Positions 35,443-46,868 of a stretch of DNA of 64,000 nt are shown piece by piece; within the stretch, counting starts at the first letter, position 1; every line of letters begins with the position of its first letter. A program made the position numbers and the translations under genes. The DNA lies in NCBI GenBank assembly GCA_032622095.1, contig CP136068.1, forward strand, positions 12,817,729 to 12,881,728. Reading direction: 5' to 3'. Source of the DNA: Siphonodentalium dalli. Its lineage: Eukaryota; Mollusca; Scaphopoda; Gadilida; Siphonodentaliidae. Under the pieces are notes generated by a model, which was not told the origin of the DNA, made no database searches, and saw only the letters and a program-made list of their open reading frames with translations.

Positions 35443-35991
35443 CACTTTCATGAAGGGAGCTTTATGATTTTTTGGCGAAAACCCTCTGCCAAGCATTATC
35501 ATTATATATGCGAGTCGACCATAGGTCGCTTCGCATGTATTGGAGAATGCATTGGCCTAACAAATGTTATATTATTTTTTATAATTGTTAAAGAATGTAA
35601 GAAAAATGAAAACAATCATAACAAATTGTTGAAGAATGTAAGAAATAATGATCAGAACTGAAAATAATTGGTAAAGTATGTAAGAAATAATAATAAAAAA
35701 ATGATAAAATTAAGAAAAACATTATATAATGTAAGAAAATATAAAAAAAAATGATAAAAATTGTTAAAGAATGCAAGAATGTTTTTTTTTTAAATGATAA
35801 AAATTCTTAAAGAACGCAATAACAAAACTAAAAAAAATATAAAAATTCTTAAAGAATGTAAGAAAACTTGATAAAAAATTGTTGGGCCAATGCATTATCT
35901 TCTATATGCATATGTTCGACTCGCATATATAAGTTAATACATCGGCACAGGGTCTTAATGTTGCGCCAGCGCAGCTCCCGTCACGAAAGGG
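35443..35991. mobile_element. Palindrome-pair MITE, third terminus type, TTAA duplication
   Basis: 549 bp between TTAA at 35439-35442 and 35992-35995. The TIRs are CACTTTCATGAAGGGAGCT / AGCTCCCGTCACGAAAGGG. The two palindromes are eroded (35487-35555 and 35887-35946). The centre has expanded into repeated 'TTGTTAAAGAATGTAAGAAA' units (35580-35880). Confidence 0.8.
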
Positions 35992-36068
35992 TTAAATGTG
36001 TAGTTCGTATCATTGCTGTTGAAATTATCATGATAACAATAAAACATTTTACTCCAGTGATTAATTGT

Positions 36069-38063
36069 ACTTTAATAACAACCATGGCAACAAATCACAG
36101 ATTCACTGTACCGACTATCTGTTCAACTTTAATAACAACCATAGCAACAAATCACAGATTCCCTGTACCGACTATCTGTTCAACTTTAATAACAACCATA
36201 GCAACAAATCACAGATTCACTGTACCGACTATCTGTTCAACTTTAATAACAACCATAGCAACAAATCACAGATTCACTGTACCGACTATCTGTTCAACTT
36301 TAATAACAACCATGGCAACAAATCACAGATTCACTGTACCGACTATCTGTTCAACTTTAATAACAACCATAGCAACAAATCACAGATTCACTGTACCGAC
36401 TATCTGTTCAACTTTAATAACAACCATAGCAACAAATCACAGATTCACTGTACCGACTATCTGTTCAACTTTAATAACAACCATGGCAACAAATCACAGA
36501 TTCCCTGTACCGACTATCTGTTCAACTTTAATAACAACCATAGCAACAAATCACAGATTCACTGTACCGACTATCTGTTCAACTTTAATAACAACCATAG
36601 CAACAAATCACAGATTCCCTGTACCGACTATCTGTTCAACTTTAATAACAACCATGGCAACAAATCACAGATTCACTGTACCGACTATCTGTTCAACTTT
36701 AATAACAACCATGGCAACAAATCACATATTACCTGTACCAACTATCTGTTCAACTTTAATAACAACCATAGCAACAAATCACAGATTCACTGTACCGACT
36801 ATCTGTTCAACTTTAATAACAACCATGGCAACAAATCACAGATTCCCTGTACCGACTATCTGTTCAACTTTAATAACAACCATAGCAACAAATCACAGAT
36901 TCACTGTACCGACTATCTGTTCAACTTTAATAACAACCATAGCAACAAATCACAGATTCCCTGTACCGACTATCTGTTCAACTTTAATAACAACCATAGC
37001 AACAAATCACAGATTCCCTGTACCGACTATCTGTTCAACTTTAATAACAACCATGGCAACAAATCACAGATTCCCTGTACCGACTATCTGTTCAACTTTA
37101 ATAACAACTATAGCAACAAATCACAGATTCCCTGTACCGACTATCTGTTCAACTTTAATAACAACCATAGCAACAAATCACAGATTCACTGTACCGACTA
37201 TCTGTTCAACTTTAATAACAACCATAGCAACAAATCACAGATTCACTGTACCGACTATCTGTTCAACTTTAATAACAACCATAGCAACAAATCACAGATT
37301 CACTGTACCGACTATCTGTTCAACTTTAATAACAACCATGGCAACAAATCACAGATTCCCTGTACCGATTATCTGTTCAACTTTAATAACAACCATAGCA
37401 ACAAATCACAGATTCACTGTACCGACTATCTGTTCAACTTTAATAACAACCATAGCAACAAATCACAGATTCCCTGTACCGACTATCTGTTCAACTTTAA
37501 TAACAACCATGGCAACAAATCACAGATTCACTGTACCGACTATCTGTTCAACTTTAATAACAACCATGGCAACAAATCACATATTACCTGTACCAACTAT
37601 CTGTTCAACTTTAATAACAACCATAGCAACAAATCACAGATTCACTGTACCGACTATCTGTTCAACTTTAATAACAACCATGGCAACAAATCACAGATTC
37701 CCTGTACCGACTATCTGTTCAACTTTAATAACAACCATGGCAACAAATCACAGATTCCCTGTACCGACTATCTGTTCAACTTTAATAACAACCATAGCAA
37801 CAAATCACAGATTCACTGTACCGACTATCTGTTCAACTTTAATAACAACCATAGCAACAAATCACAGATTCACTGTACCGACTATCTGTTCAACTTTAAT
37901 AACAACCATAGCAACAAATCACAGATTCACTGTACCGACTATCTGTTCAACTTTAATAACAACCATGGCAACAAATCACAGATTCACTGTACCGACTATC
38001 TGTTCAACTTTAATAACAACCATAGCAACAAATCACAGATTCACTGTACCGACTATCTGTTCT
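36069..38063. repeat. Minisatellite: 35 tandem copies of a 57-bp unit
   Basis: The unit starts ACTTTAATAACAACCAT and ends CGACTATCTGTTCA. Copies differ mainly at two sites (ATAGC/ATGGC and TTCACTG/TTCCCTG). One rare variant (CATATTACCTGTACCAAC) occurs exactly twice, 855 bp (15 units) apart. Because 57 is a multiple of three, two plus-strand frames stay open for more than 700 codons, but the substitutions are not biased to synonymous sites. I regard it as non-coding. Confidence 0.95.
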
Positions 38064-41000
38064 ACGTGAATGACACCGTCAAATATATAAGATACAAGAA
38101 AACCAATGTCAGAAATGTATACAGGTCTGTTCCTTCTAATTTTAAAGAGAACGGCGAAGTTTGTTTACGTTCACACACGCTTATAAAGTAAATATGTCCA
38201 GATTAGGTGCAAGAAATATACATTACGAGTCATACCCAATAAAACACGAACACATGCGGCCGCGAATTTTCAACAAAGCAGCTTTCACTTTGCCCATGGA
38301 ACAATACAGAGTTTTACCTGTCAAGTCTAAAGTAATATTAAATTATTACAAACCGAACTCGCCTTTGTCTGCTGATCCAAAAATTAGCACGTACACGTAA
38401 TCGGATTATAGTATTGTTAAACATTATTACAATAACAAGTTTATCAACTTATCTCGTTTCTGTCATTTAATTTACGCGGTCTTATGTGACAAAGCTAAAG
38501 CACACATAATTTGTTTATTTATATACAGCATAGATCATATTGGAATTGGGGATTTTTATAACTTGGGTGTCAACAATCAGAGAACAACTAAGAAGTTATT
38601 TTGAGCTATATTTATGTAAGAGACCAAATGTAGTGAAATTTGCCGCACTTTTCATAACACACAACGAGAAAACATTACGAAAACAATCATTATTCAAACG
38701 AAATGCGCTATGCATTTCCTTCTCCTTTGTACCATGGAGCGACAGAAGATATCACTGCATCTACAAATGCTCGGCCGTAATATAATCATACGCAAGCGTA
38801 ATTAACGAACACAGCTAAAACAATCACATAGGTGTTTCTGCATGTAGCTTTTAAAACAATTCTTGTCAAAATCACTTTATAGATTCCCACCAAATAAATT
38901 CACATGAATAAATCTTATGTTTGGTGGGGTAATTATAAATAGTTATATATGTTGTCGAGAGTGCATGTAACTGAAACTATAATCATTATTACTTGGCGTG
39001 CTGGGGGAGCTCTCCGCTTCAGATACTCAGGATGTTCATTTCATCCATAACATGTCATCATGTCGATTTCAACGATAGTCGACAAACAACGTCATCGTGT
39101 AACTTTCACCATTTACCGAATGGATATAATATGGATTATCAGATGCATGTAATTATGCAGACTTCTGATAACAATCAAATCCATATTAAATATTATCTTA
39201 TTTCCTTTCGCATGGTATAGTATATACATAACTATGCAGTATTGATCAACTGCTGAGCATCAGTTGGAAGATAAAGCTTTGAGATACACGTAGATCGTGT
39301 TGAGTTGTGGTGATTTTAGTTTATTTAAAAAAATATTAAATCTTCCTAGGGTACGTCCGGTGATTTGATCCAGTAGAGTGCCGGAATAGACCCGTTAGAA
39401 ATTCATTATGGACGTTTTCATTTTATGACGTTAATGTAAATAGGAGAATGTTGCACGTCGACTGATTTGGGTTGGCCTCTTGACAGCCGAATACGACATT
39501 AATGCTTTAAGGCCATCGATCTACTGTGCGACATTCGCGCTCGCGAAATTCAAACCAACAGCGTCGTATTAGATAATAATCTATATACGACCAAAAGCGT
39601 CCGGCTTTGGTTCGTTATAATTAATTTTGTCAAAAATATTAAAGATTCATGGTGCCGAAATATCTTCGATGAAATGCCGAAACATCCGAATGCTTGTGCC
39701 GAACCAACCAAGTACCGAAAACCCAGGTGCCAAAAAGTCCATAAAACTAGGTGCCGAAACTTCCTGAATTCGGTTTTGGTCTGGTCTTGTCTTCCATACA
39801 CATGACTACAATCTCGTATTTGTTCCCAACTATGATCCTATTTAAAAAACGCGTTCTTCTCGAAGTAATTTCAATAAATAAATGTGATGTGAAAAATGCA
39901 ACGTGACATTATTACTTTATTTGTGATTATTCATTACGCCATTTTCAATAAATTTGTGATTATACTGTACGCCATTTTCAATAAATTCCCGGTAATAACA
40001 ACGATCTAATATCGATAATGTATAGAAAAATAAGTAAGTTGAGTCGAAGATGTATTCTGTAAACGTAGAGGTTAATAGGTTATCTTAAAATCAAAGTTAA
40101 TAAGTTGATATAAATTTAATTTATGCCTGGAACAGTGGAGGGGGTCGGAAAAAAGTGACTTGACAGTAGGCTGAAAAAACTGTTTTTTCCGGCTCTTGTG
40201 TACCCACCACCCCCCCTATTTGAAGGAATATTTTTTCCAATTTCATGCGGGGTACCCATCCCCTTTTTACCTCCAAATCTGTAGTCTCACACCATTTAAG
40301 CTTGATTGTCAGTATTACAGTTACCCTAGTTTCCGTTTCTGGTTCTTCTAAGTCATTCCAACTTTTGTAATAACACGAAACAGGAAGTGATTTAAAAAAA
40401 ACCCAAATTAACACTCAGAATACATTTGCTGATCAGTAAATTATTGATTGTTTCGTCCCCAAATACTGACTGAGGTAGCTCATTATACAGGATACATACA
40501 AGTATGAAATCATTAGTGTACCATCTTTTCATCACAGCAAGTGTAACTTTAGATGTATCCCATAGTATCACATGAATTTATGTCAATTATGATTAAAAAA
40601 AAATATATTAGGGCAACACCACCTGGCAATTAACTCGCCAACAATACAGGTATTCAGCTGAAATCTATCATGTACCACAAAACTAATTTTCATTTCCATG
40701 AGCTGAGTTCTTGGGCTATGTACTGTGCTAAGACCAGACCAGGTCAATCATTCAGACACATACATGTACGTGTAAATAGAAACTTGAAAATAAGACGGTC
40801 ATATGCAGTCTGCAGTATAATCTCCAAGGAGGGTGAATTTAGTGATGGTACCCAGCATAGTGGCTATAGCATTACCACATTCACCATATGTGACCCTCAT
40901 TCTGTAGCTGGTTCTCCACGGTTGGTCGAGACCAAAATAGAATGAGGTCGTCAGCGGTTGAATCTGTTGATGCTATGCCAGGTAGTATCGCCAAATTCGC

Positions 41001-41182
41001 TCTCTGCAGACCTCGATCATTTTGCTGATGACCACACTGACATAACTGTCCATTTTCATCTGGAACAAGTAGCATTGGTATATGGCAATGTGATCGGATG
41101 TAAAAGGCCAATTCCTGAGATCGTAATCTGGATTGCATGCCTATATCCACACTAACTACCCACATAAGCACTACCATAAGTG
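38064..41182. other. Intergenic region with minor repeats, no supported gene
   Basis: Contains a degenerate short tandem repeat on TGCCGAAA (39651-39775), a 34-bp duplication ending CGCCATTTTCAATAAAT (39916-39985), and a T/G-tract remnant (40130-40225) related to the element at 7947-8479. Open frames at 38192-38400 and 40670-41155 look weakly protein-like but match nothing I recognise. Confidence 0.5.
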
Positions 41183-41613
41183 TGTTATTTTATTTCGGTA
41201 TCAAAGGATACCGAATTAAAATGGCTAATTACCCGAGGAATAACAAATCTGTGGTCGAAATTTACCACGCTCGCTGCATATTTTCCCGGAAGTGGAGAGT
41301 GGGCGTGTCAGTCGGAAGTACATTAGCGAATCATGTATTGTATATAAACTGAACGATTGGATGAAATAAAAAGTGATTAAATAAATTAGAAAAGAACTTT
41401 AATACTTTGATCACATTAATTCGTGATAAAACAACAACGAATGATTATAGTGAATTAACAAAATAATTCAGAAATAGTGACTAATTGTAACTGACCTACA
41501 AATGGCAGCTTTTGATTGGTCTAAGAAAATTCCCGCGAAATATGAATCGCTGTCATTGTTCTTTTGTACACAATACATGATTCGCCGATAGTTGCGGTCG
41601 CACTAAGTTTTAC
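41183..41613 (+). repeat. Ngaro repeat A1
   Basis: 431 bp, near-identical to A2. It contains an internal inverted motif TTCGGTATC..GGATACCGAA and probably the element promoter. Downstream, 41618-41680, a 20-bp unit (ATCAACAACCACAAC...) is repeated about three times. Confidence 0.9.
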
Positions 41614-41771
41614 TAATACAATCAACAACCACAACAACGATCAACAACCACAACGGGCGATCAACAACCACAACAACCGAGCAGCTACCTGCGCTAATTG
41701 CAAAGCCAACATACAAATAATAAATGGCTGACGGAATACAGACGAGGGGTTAAAAACAAGATTACCAGAAA

Positions 41772-43016
41772 ATGTTGAAAGGAAATTACACTCAATCTGA
41801 ATCTGAGATCGAAATAACACGGGATCCAGAAAAACTAAAATCTACAGTAGTAATTCCCAAGATGGAAATACAATTACCATGGGAAGACAACCCAGAGGAG
41901 ACAGTTCGAATGAAGAACGAAAAAACATTGCACAGAAAAGAGTTACCAAAACCAGTAAGGTACGGAAGACACGATAACACTAGATATCAGGACACCAGTT
42001 CCGATGATGACGATGATGAAGCAGAGTTGTTACGAAAATACGAGGAGACAAGATACAGACGAGAAAAAATGGAAAAACGGGATATGAAGAAAAGACTGAA
42101 AGAAAAGATAAGAGAAGAAGAAGATGAGATTGAAAAATTACAAAGAAAGAGAACAACGAAAGGTCAAAAATTTAACTCACAACCAAAAAAGTTAATAGAC
42201 ATTGGGTTAAAAGAGTTAAGGAATGATCATGAGTCCAGAGTAAAAGCTGAAAAACAGCTCAAAAAATTAATAATTATTGACGAAAGTTCATCGTGCCCTG
42301 AATCCTCATCATCTGAATCAAGCGAGAATGATTCAGAATCACATAGATATAAGAAAAGGTCTTCTTGTAAGAAAAAAGTTTCAGGCTTGGAGACAAATCC
42401 ATCTATGAAAGTTAAATTTCCCCAAGCATGTCCACAGGCTTATTTACAAATGGAATATGTAAACCGCAAGGTGGCTTTCAAAAGTTTGAGTTTGAACCAA
42501 TGTTTTGCTGGGGAGATGGAAATTATTGTAGCTTGTGATGATGAGGAGGAACAGAAAGGCAGGATGAACTTGTTAATGAAGATAGCATATTATCATGACA
42601 TATATGATTGGTCCTCATTACTAGATTTCTATGCGGCTTGGGTTCGTCGCATAGAATATGGGCAGAGCTCATGGGATGATGAGCCAACAAAAATAGAAAC
42701 CCCAATTTTGGCAGGGAATTTCAAGAGGAAATCAAATATTCTTCCGAAAAAGTCAGGCAATTTCCAAAAGGAAAATTTTGTAAATAAACGATTTGGATCA
42801 TTTGGTAATGTTAGTAACAGCACCAATAAATCAAAAGGTGAAGTTTGGTATTTTCCTGATTATCGGAGAGGGCTCTGTTCAATCCCAAATGCTCATTACA
42901 AGTTTATCAGGGGTGAAATGAGGAATATGGCACACATTTGTTCAACTTGCTACCAGAGGGACAGGTCACAAAAAAATCACCCAGAAAATTCTGTTGAGTG
43001 CCCTCATAAGAAATGA
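41772..43016 (+). CDS. Ngaro ORF1, Gag-like protein
   Basis: 414 codons. An N-terminal acidic/basic charged region has Asp/Glu runs (SSDDDDDEAE) and a highly charged helix (residues ~85-125). A Ser-rich low-complexity segment follows, then a more globular C-terminal half. The C-terminus carries a putative zinc-binding cluster, C-x2-C ... H-x7-C-x-H ('HICSTCYQRD ... ECPHKK'). It would package element RNA. The start is the first ATG after upstream stops. It terminates at TGA 43014-43016, after which the same frame continues without another stop for 44 codons into the RT ORF. The stop is followed by CAA TTA. Confidence 0.8.
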   Translation: MLKGNYTQSESEIEITRDPEKLKSTVVIPKMEIQLPWEDNPEETVRMKNEKTLHRKELPKPVRYGRHDNTRYQDTSSDDDDDEAELLRKYEETRYRREKMEKRDMKKRLKEKIREEEDEIEKLQRKRTTKGQKFNSQPKKLIDIGLKELRNDHESRVKAEKQLKKLIIIDESSSCPESSSSESSENDSESHRYKKRSSCKKKVSGLETNPSMKVKFPQACPQAYLQMEYVNRKVAFKSLSLNQCFAGEMEIIVACDDEEEQKGRMNLLMKIAYYHDIYDWSSLLDFYAAWVRRIEYGQSSWDDEPTKIETPILAGNFKRKSNILPKKSGNFQKENFVNKRFGSFGNVSNSTNKSKGEVWYFPDYRRGLCSIPNAHYKFIRGEMRNMAHICSTCYQRDRSQKNHPENSVECPHKK

Positions 43017-44879
43017 CAATTAGAAACTACAACGTTCCAAACTGTAAAACAGAAAACAGCATTAGTTTCTGACAACAACATTGAATGTGAAAATCCATCT
43101 GGTAGCAATATTGACAATAATGATGGGCCAAATAATCACATTGATAAATTGGATATTAATGAAAGGGGGGCAGAAACACATAATGCAGTGACTCAAACAA
43201 TAATTGAAGTGCACAATGAAGTTTTACAGTCCGGACGTTGTAATGCGCTTGGATGTAAGATTCCAATTTACTCAAGGTTAAATATAGAATACATTCAAGA
43301 ATTCTTATATGGTTACAATGACAGGGAAATCATTCAATTCTTGAATTATGGATTCCCTATTAATTTTGAAGGGAACGTAGAGGAAATTAAATTTAAACAC
43401 ACAATGAACCACAAAGGGGCGAGGGAACACACGTTAGAAATTGAAAACTATCTGAAAAATGAGATAGAAAACAAGGCAGTGATAGGCCCCTTTGCTGACA
43501 ATCCATTCAAATCAAAGGTGGTGTTATCCCCGCTCAACACGGTTTCAAAGAGAGACTCAGTTGAACGGAGGATAATTTTGGATCTAAGTTTTCCTCCGAA
43601 TAACTCAGTGAACTCATTTATTTCCAAAGATACATACATGTATATGGGGGAAAACATCACAATTAAGTATCCAACAGTTGATGATCTAGTAGAGTTAATC
43701 AAATCTCAAGGAAATGGAAATGTATTAATGTGGAGAAGGGACTTACGAAGAGTGTACAGACAAATACCTTGTTGTCCAGGGGATATCCATCTCCTGGGAT
43801 ATAAATTCCAAGAACAATTATACTTTGATCATGTGTTGACAATGGGTTTGAGATCAAGTGCATACACTTTTCAGAGAGTTTCAAATGCATTTGCATTCAT
43901 AGCTCTTAAGCATGGAATCACAATTATAAACTATCTGGATGATATGGCATCGGCACAGATAGCTAATGAGGCAGAAAGCTCATTCCAATTGCTGGTTAAC
44001 ATAATGGAGAAATGTGGATTGGAGGAATCAAAATCAAAAGCTTGTGCACCGTCCACAAAAATGGTATTCCTTGGGGTACAATTCGATACTGTTCAGAAAT
44101 CATTAACAATAACAAAAGAGAGACTCCATGAACTATTACAGTTAGTAGATGCATGGTTAATCAAGCCGAAGGCTTCATTGCAGGAATTACAAAGTCTGTT
44201 TGGAAAGCTGAATTTTGTATCAAATTGTGTAAAACCAGGAAGGTTATTTGTTTCCCGATTGTTAAATTGGTTACGAAATTTGGATTCATCTAAACCCAAC
44301 AAGAAAATCAATATCCCAACTGAAATAAAATCAGATCTAAAGTGGTGGTCATTGTTTCTGCCAAACTTCAATGGAGTATCAATGATGTTTTATGATGAAT
44401 GGAGTCAACCAGATGTCATATTATCGACAGATTCGTGTCTAGTGGGCATTGGTGGGATTTATGGATGTCAATGTTTTCATGAACAGTTTCCGATTCATAT
44501 TCTTGACCAGAAATTACATATCAATGCTCTCGAATTGCTTGCTATTGTTGTATCAGTGGGCTTATGGGGCAAATCCTTCACTGGCAAAATAATATTAGTT
44601 TATTGTGATAATCAATCAACAGTTTCTGTGTTGAATTCAGGTGCTACAAAGGATATTTTTTATAAAAAATGCTTAAGAGAAATTTGCTATGTAGCGGCAA
44701 TGTATGAATTCCAGATTAGGGCTCAATATTATCCAGGTGAACAGAATAGATTGGCAGACTCATTGTCAAGGTGGTACTTAGATGCACAGTATAAGACAAG
44801 ATTCATAAATGATACACATGGCTTGTATAAGGAAATTGAAATTCCACAAAGGTTATTCAATTTTTCTAATACATGGTAA
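43017..44879 (+). CDS. Ngaro ORF2, reverse transcriptase-RNase H
   Basis: The RT/RNase H core lies at 43149-44879 (576 codons). The frame is continuous upstream to the Gag stop and no good ATG is present early, which favours expression as a Gag fusion. Motifs (numbered from 43149): RRDLRRVYRQIP (~195, first catalytic Asp), MGLRSSAYTFQRV, YLDDM (~261, catalytic), then RNase H with STDSCLVGIGG (~425), ELLAIV, YCDNQST (~484) and ADSLSRW (~536). These are the DIRS/Ngaro-type signatures. It converts element RNA to cDNA in cytoplasmic particles. It ends at TAA 44877-44879, and the recombinase follows in the same frame. Confidence 0.92.
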   Translation, partial: QLETTTFQTVKQKTALVSDNNIECENPSGSNIDNNDGPNNHIDKLDINERGAETHNAVTQTIIEVHNEVLQSGRCNALGCKIPIYSRLNIEYIQEFLYGYNDREIIQFLNYGFPINFEGNVEEIKFKHTMNHKGAREHTLEIENYLKNEIENKAVIGPFADNPFKSKVVLSPLNTVSKRDSVERRIILDLSFPPNNSVNSFISKDTYMYMGENITIKYPTVDDLVELIKSQGNGNVLMWRRDLRRVYRQIPCCPGDIHLLGYKFQEQLYFDHVLTMGLRSSAYTFQRVSNAFAFIALKHGITIINYLDDMASAQIANEAESSFQLLVNIMEKCGLEESKSKACAPSTKMVFLGVQFDTVQKSLTITKERLHELLQLVDAWLIKPKASLQELQSLFGKLNFVSNCVKPGRLFVSRLLNWLRNLDSSKPNKKINIPTEIKSDLKWWSLFLPNFNGVSMMFYDEWSQPDVILSTDSCLVGIGGIYGCQCFHEQFPIHILDQKLHINALELLAIVVSVGLWGKSFTGKIILVYCDNQSTVSVLNSGATKDIFYKKCLREICYVAAMYEFQIRAQYYPGEQNRLADSLSRWYLDAQYKTRFINDTHGLYKEIEIPQRLFNFSNTW

Positions 44880-45858
44880 ATTTCAGACGAACAACTAAGA
44901 AAATTGGACAAAGAAACAAAGGTTTCACGATGTTCAGTCTTCGCGAAAGGAACTTACAGTAATTTAGAGACACAGTTCAAAACATTCTTACAATTTTGTT
45001 TTTATTTCAAATTTGATCCACTTTTGGTTGAAGAAAATGTGCTTAATTATTATGCACAGTTTCTTAGCAGGTCTTTCAAGTCTGTCACATCAGTAAAAAA
45101 CTATATTTCTGGAATAAAAACACTGCATGCCATGTTAAATTTAGATTGCGAGGCTGTAGAATCTTATTCATTGAAATTAGTACTGAAGGGTATTGCCAGA
45201 CGGCAACCTTATTTGCCAAAGAGAGCAAGTACAATCACAATTGAAATTTTGAGAAAAGTAGCACAAATTATCGATATCAATAATCCACTGCACACAACAA
45301 TGTGGTGCATAATGTTGTTTGCGTTTTTTTCTGATGGCTAGAAAATCTAATTTAGTGGTAGATTCAATCAGTAAATTTGATTTGAATAAAGTGCTGAAAC
45401 GAGAAGATATAACAGTTGAAAACAACTTTTTGCAAGTAAAATTTGGATGGTCAAAAACTATCCAATTTGGAGAAAAAGAATTAATAATACCTTTAGTAGC
45501 CATTCCTGGACATATCCTTTGTCCAGTTTCAGCATATACTAGAATGGTGAATATTGTAAAAACGGTCGGTAAAAGCCCAGCATTTGTTAGAAAGACTGAG
45601 AAAGGTCTTGTACCAATTACATACAACTACTTTACTCAGTTTTTACGTGACAGACTTGACAAGATTGGAGAAGAGTCCGAATTATTCTCATCACATTCAC
45701 TGAGAAGGGGTGGGGCCTTTTATGCCTTTCAGTCTGGAGTTTCGGCTGAACTCATTCAGTTACATGGAAACTGGATTAGTGATGCCTATAAAATCCATTT
45801 GGAATTTACTCTAAAGGACAGATTATCAGTTACCCAAAAACTGGTTGAGAACATGTAG
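44880..45858 (+). pseudogene. Ngaro ORF3, tyrosine recombinase (one frameshift in a T-run)
   Basis: A phage-integrase-like recombinase integrates the circular cDNA. The N-terminal SAM-like domain (44880-45320; 'SRSFKSVTSVKNYISGIKTL') is in the RT frame. At the T7 run 45324-45330 the frame shifts, and the catalytic domain continues to TAG 45856-45858. Catalytic residues are all present: Arg in ARKSNL (just after the shift), HSLRRGG (His/Arg), HGNW and Tyr in AYKIHLEF. A single extra T explains the break, so this could be a recent mutation, a programmed slip or an assembly error. Confidence 0.88.
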
Positions 45859-45988
45859 AATGCTAATATAGATCTCTTACTAGTATCATTGATATGTCAC
45901 TGATTGGGTTAAAAAGAAACTCTTTGACTGAACCACAAAAATTCAAAGTTAAGATGAATTTTAAATGTAGCCTTCTTTTACAGGTCAG

Positions 45989-46540
45989 ATGGGCATCAGG
46001 TCGGTTTTGATACTGGGGAACTCCATAGTTAAATACATAGAAGGTATCGATTACACAGAAGTATGCAGTATAAGGGGGGTCACAATAGGAAAGCTAAATT
46101 GGCATCTAAATTCAAAGAAGGATTATCTGGCAAAATTTGATCTTATACTAATTCATGTGGGCACTAACAATGTTGCAGAACATATGTCTGTAAAGGATTT
46201 TGAAGGAGCATATAGCAATATGTTGGCAGCGCTTTTCAAAATCAAGAAATTCAGAGTTGTTATATCTTCAATTTTGCCAAGACCAAAAGACTTTGAAGAG
46301 TCAAATAGGCTGGTTATAGATTGTAATGCCAAATTGAGAAATATAGCATTAGAAGATGAAAGAGTGGTAGAATATGTTAGTTCATATAAACCATTTATGA
46401 AAGATGGAATGCCTAAACATAGGTTTTTTGCTAGAAGCGATGGTGGATTACATTTAAACTTTGGAGGTACAAGGCAATTGAAGAACTTTGTTATACAAGT
46501 GCTCAAACAATATAAATTGAGAGATAATTACACGTTATGA
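45989..46540 (+). CDS. Ngaro ORF4, SGNH-family hydrolase
   Basis: 183 codons, intact. SGNH/GDSL blocks: block I GNS with nucleophile Ser12, block III HVGTNN (residues 56-61), block V DGGLHLN with Asp151 and His155. Extra SGNH hydrolase ORFs are known in Ngaro elements from sea urchin and fish. The role is unknown but may involve membranes or lipid/acyl groups. It sits 130 bp after the recombinase. The sequence just before the ATG, CTTCTTTTACAG|G, looks like a splice acceptor, so it may be made from a spliced RNA. Confidence 0.88.
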   Translation: MGIRSVLILGNSIVKYIEGIDYTEVCSIRGVTIGKLNWHLNSKKDYLAKFDLILIHVGTNNVAEHMSVKDFEGAYSNMLAALFKIKKFRVVISSILPRPKDFEESNRLVIDCNAKLRNIALEDERVVEYVSSYKPFMKDGMPKHRFFARSDGGLHLNFGGTRQLKNFVIQVLKQYKLRDNYTL

Positions 46541-46868
46541 AAATGATGGAGTAATGATTAGATGGAGTGATGTCATCAGACTTAGAATGAGCTTTTTTTG
46601 TGAATGACTGAATTTTCAAGGGTTAGTTCAGCAATCACTCCCAACTACCCTGGGCCGGAAACCACTTGGTGAGTCCCGGGGAGTTGTGGACTTTTTCCCT
46701 CATTCTGAGACGCATGCAACTTTTTCTAATCAAGACCTACATCTAATATGGTCATTAAGGCTCTTTACGGTAAAGAACATAAAGAGATATTCATGTAAGC
46801 TACTTCATTAGTGTGCGCTCTTTTTTGGCTTCTATGGTTTGGTGGCCTTTTAGGCCAAGAATTGGTCA
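46541..46868 (+). other. Ngaro non-coding region before B1
   Basis: No ORF. It contains a GC-rich stem-like stretch (CCCTGGGCC ... GAGTCCCGGGGAG, 46648-46682). Confidence 0.5.

Noticed and set aside
36069-38191. Long plus-strand ORFs (733 and 708 codons) over the 57-bp array as a repetitive secreted protein
   Set aside because: The unit length is a multiple of three and lacks stops in two frames, so openness is automatic. Variant sites change amino acids in both frames and there is no signal peptide.
38192-38400. Further 3' exon of the receptor gene (ORF starting MSRLGARNIHYESY)
   Set aside because: The acceptor CCAG is weak, there is no compatible donor in exon j other than a GC site, and the sequence has no recognisable motif.
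40670-41155. Host exon(s) or a transposase remnant left of the Ngaro element
   Set aside because: The open frames are short and cover both strands, with no family motif. Chance cannot be excluded.
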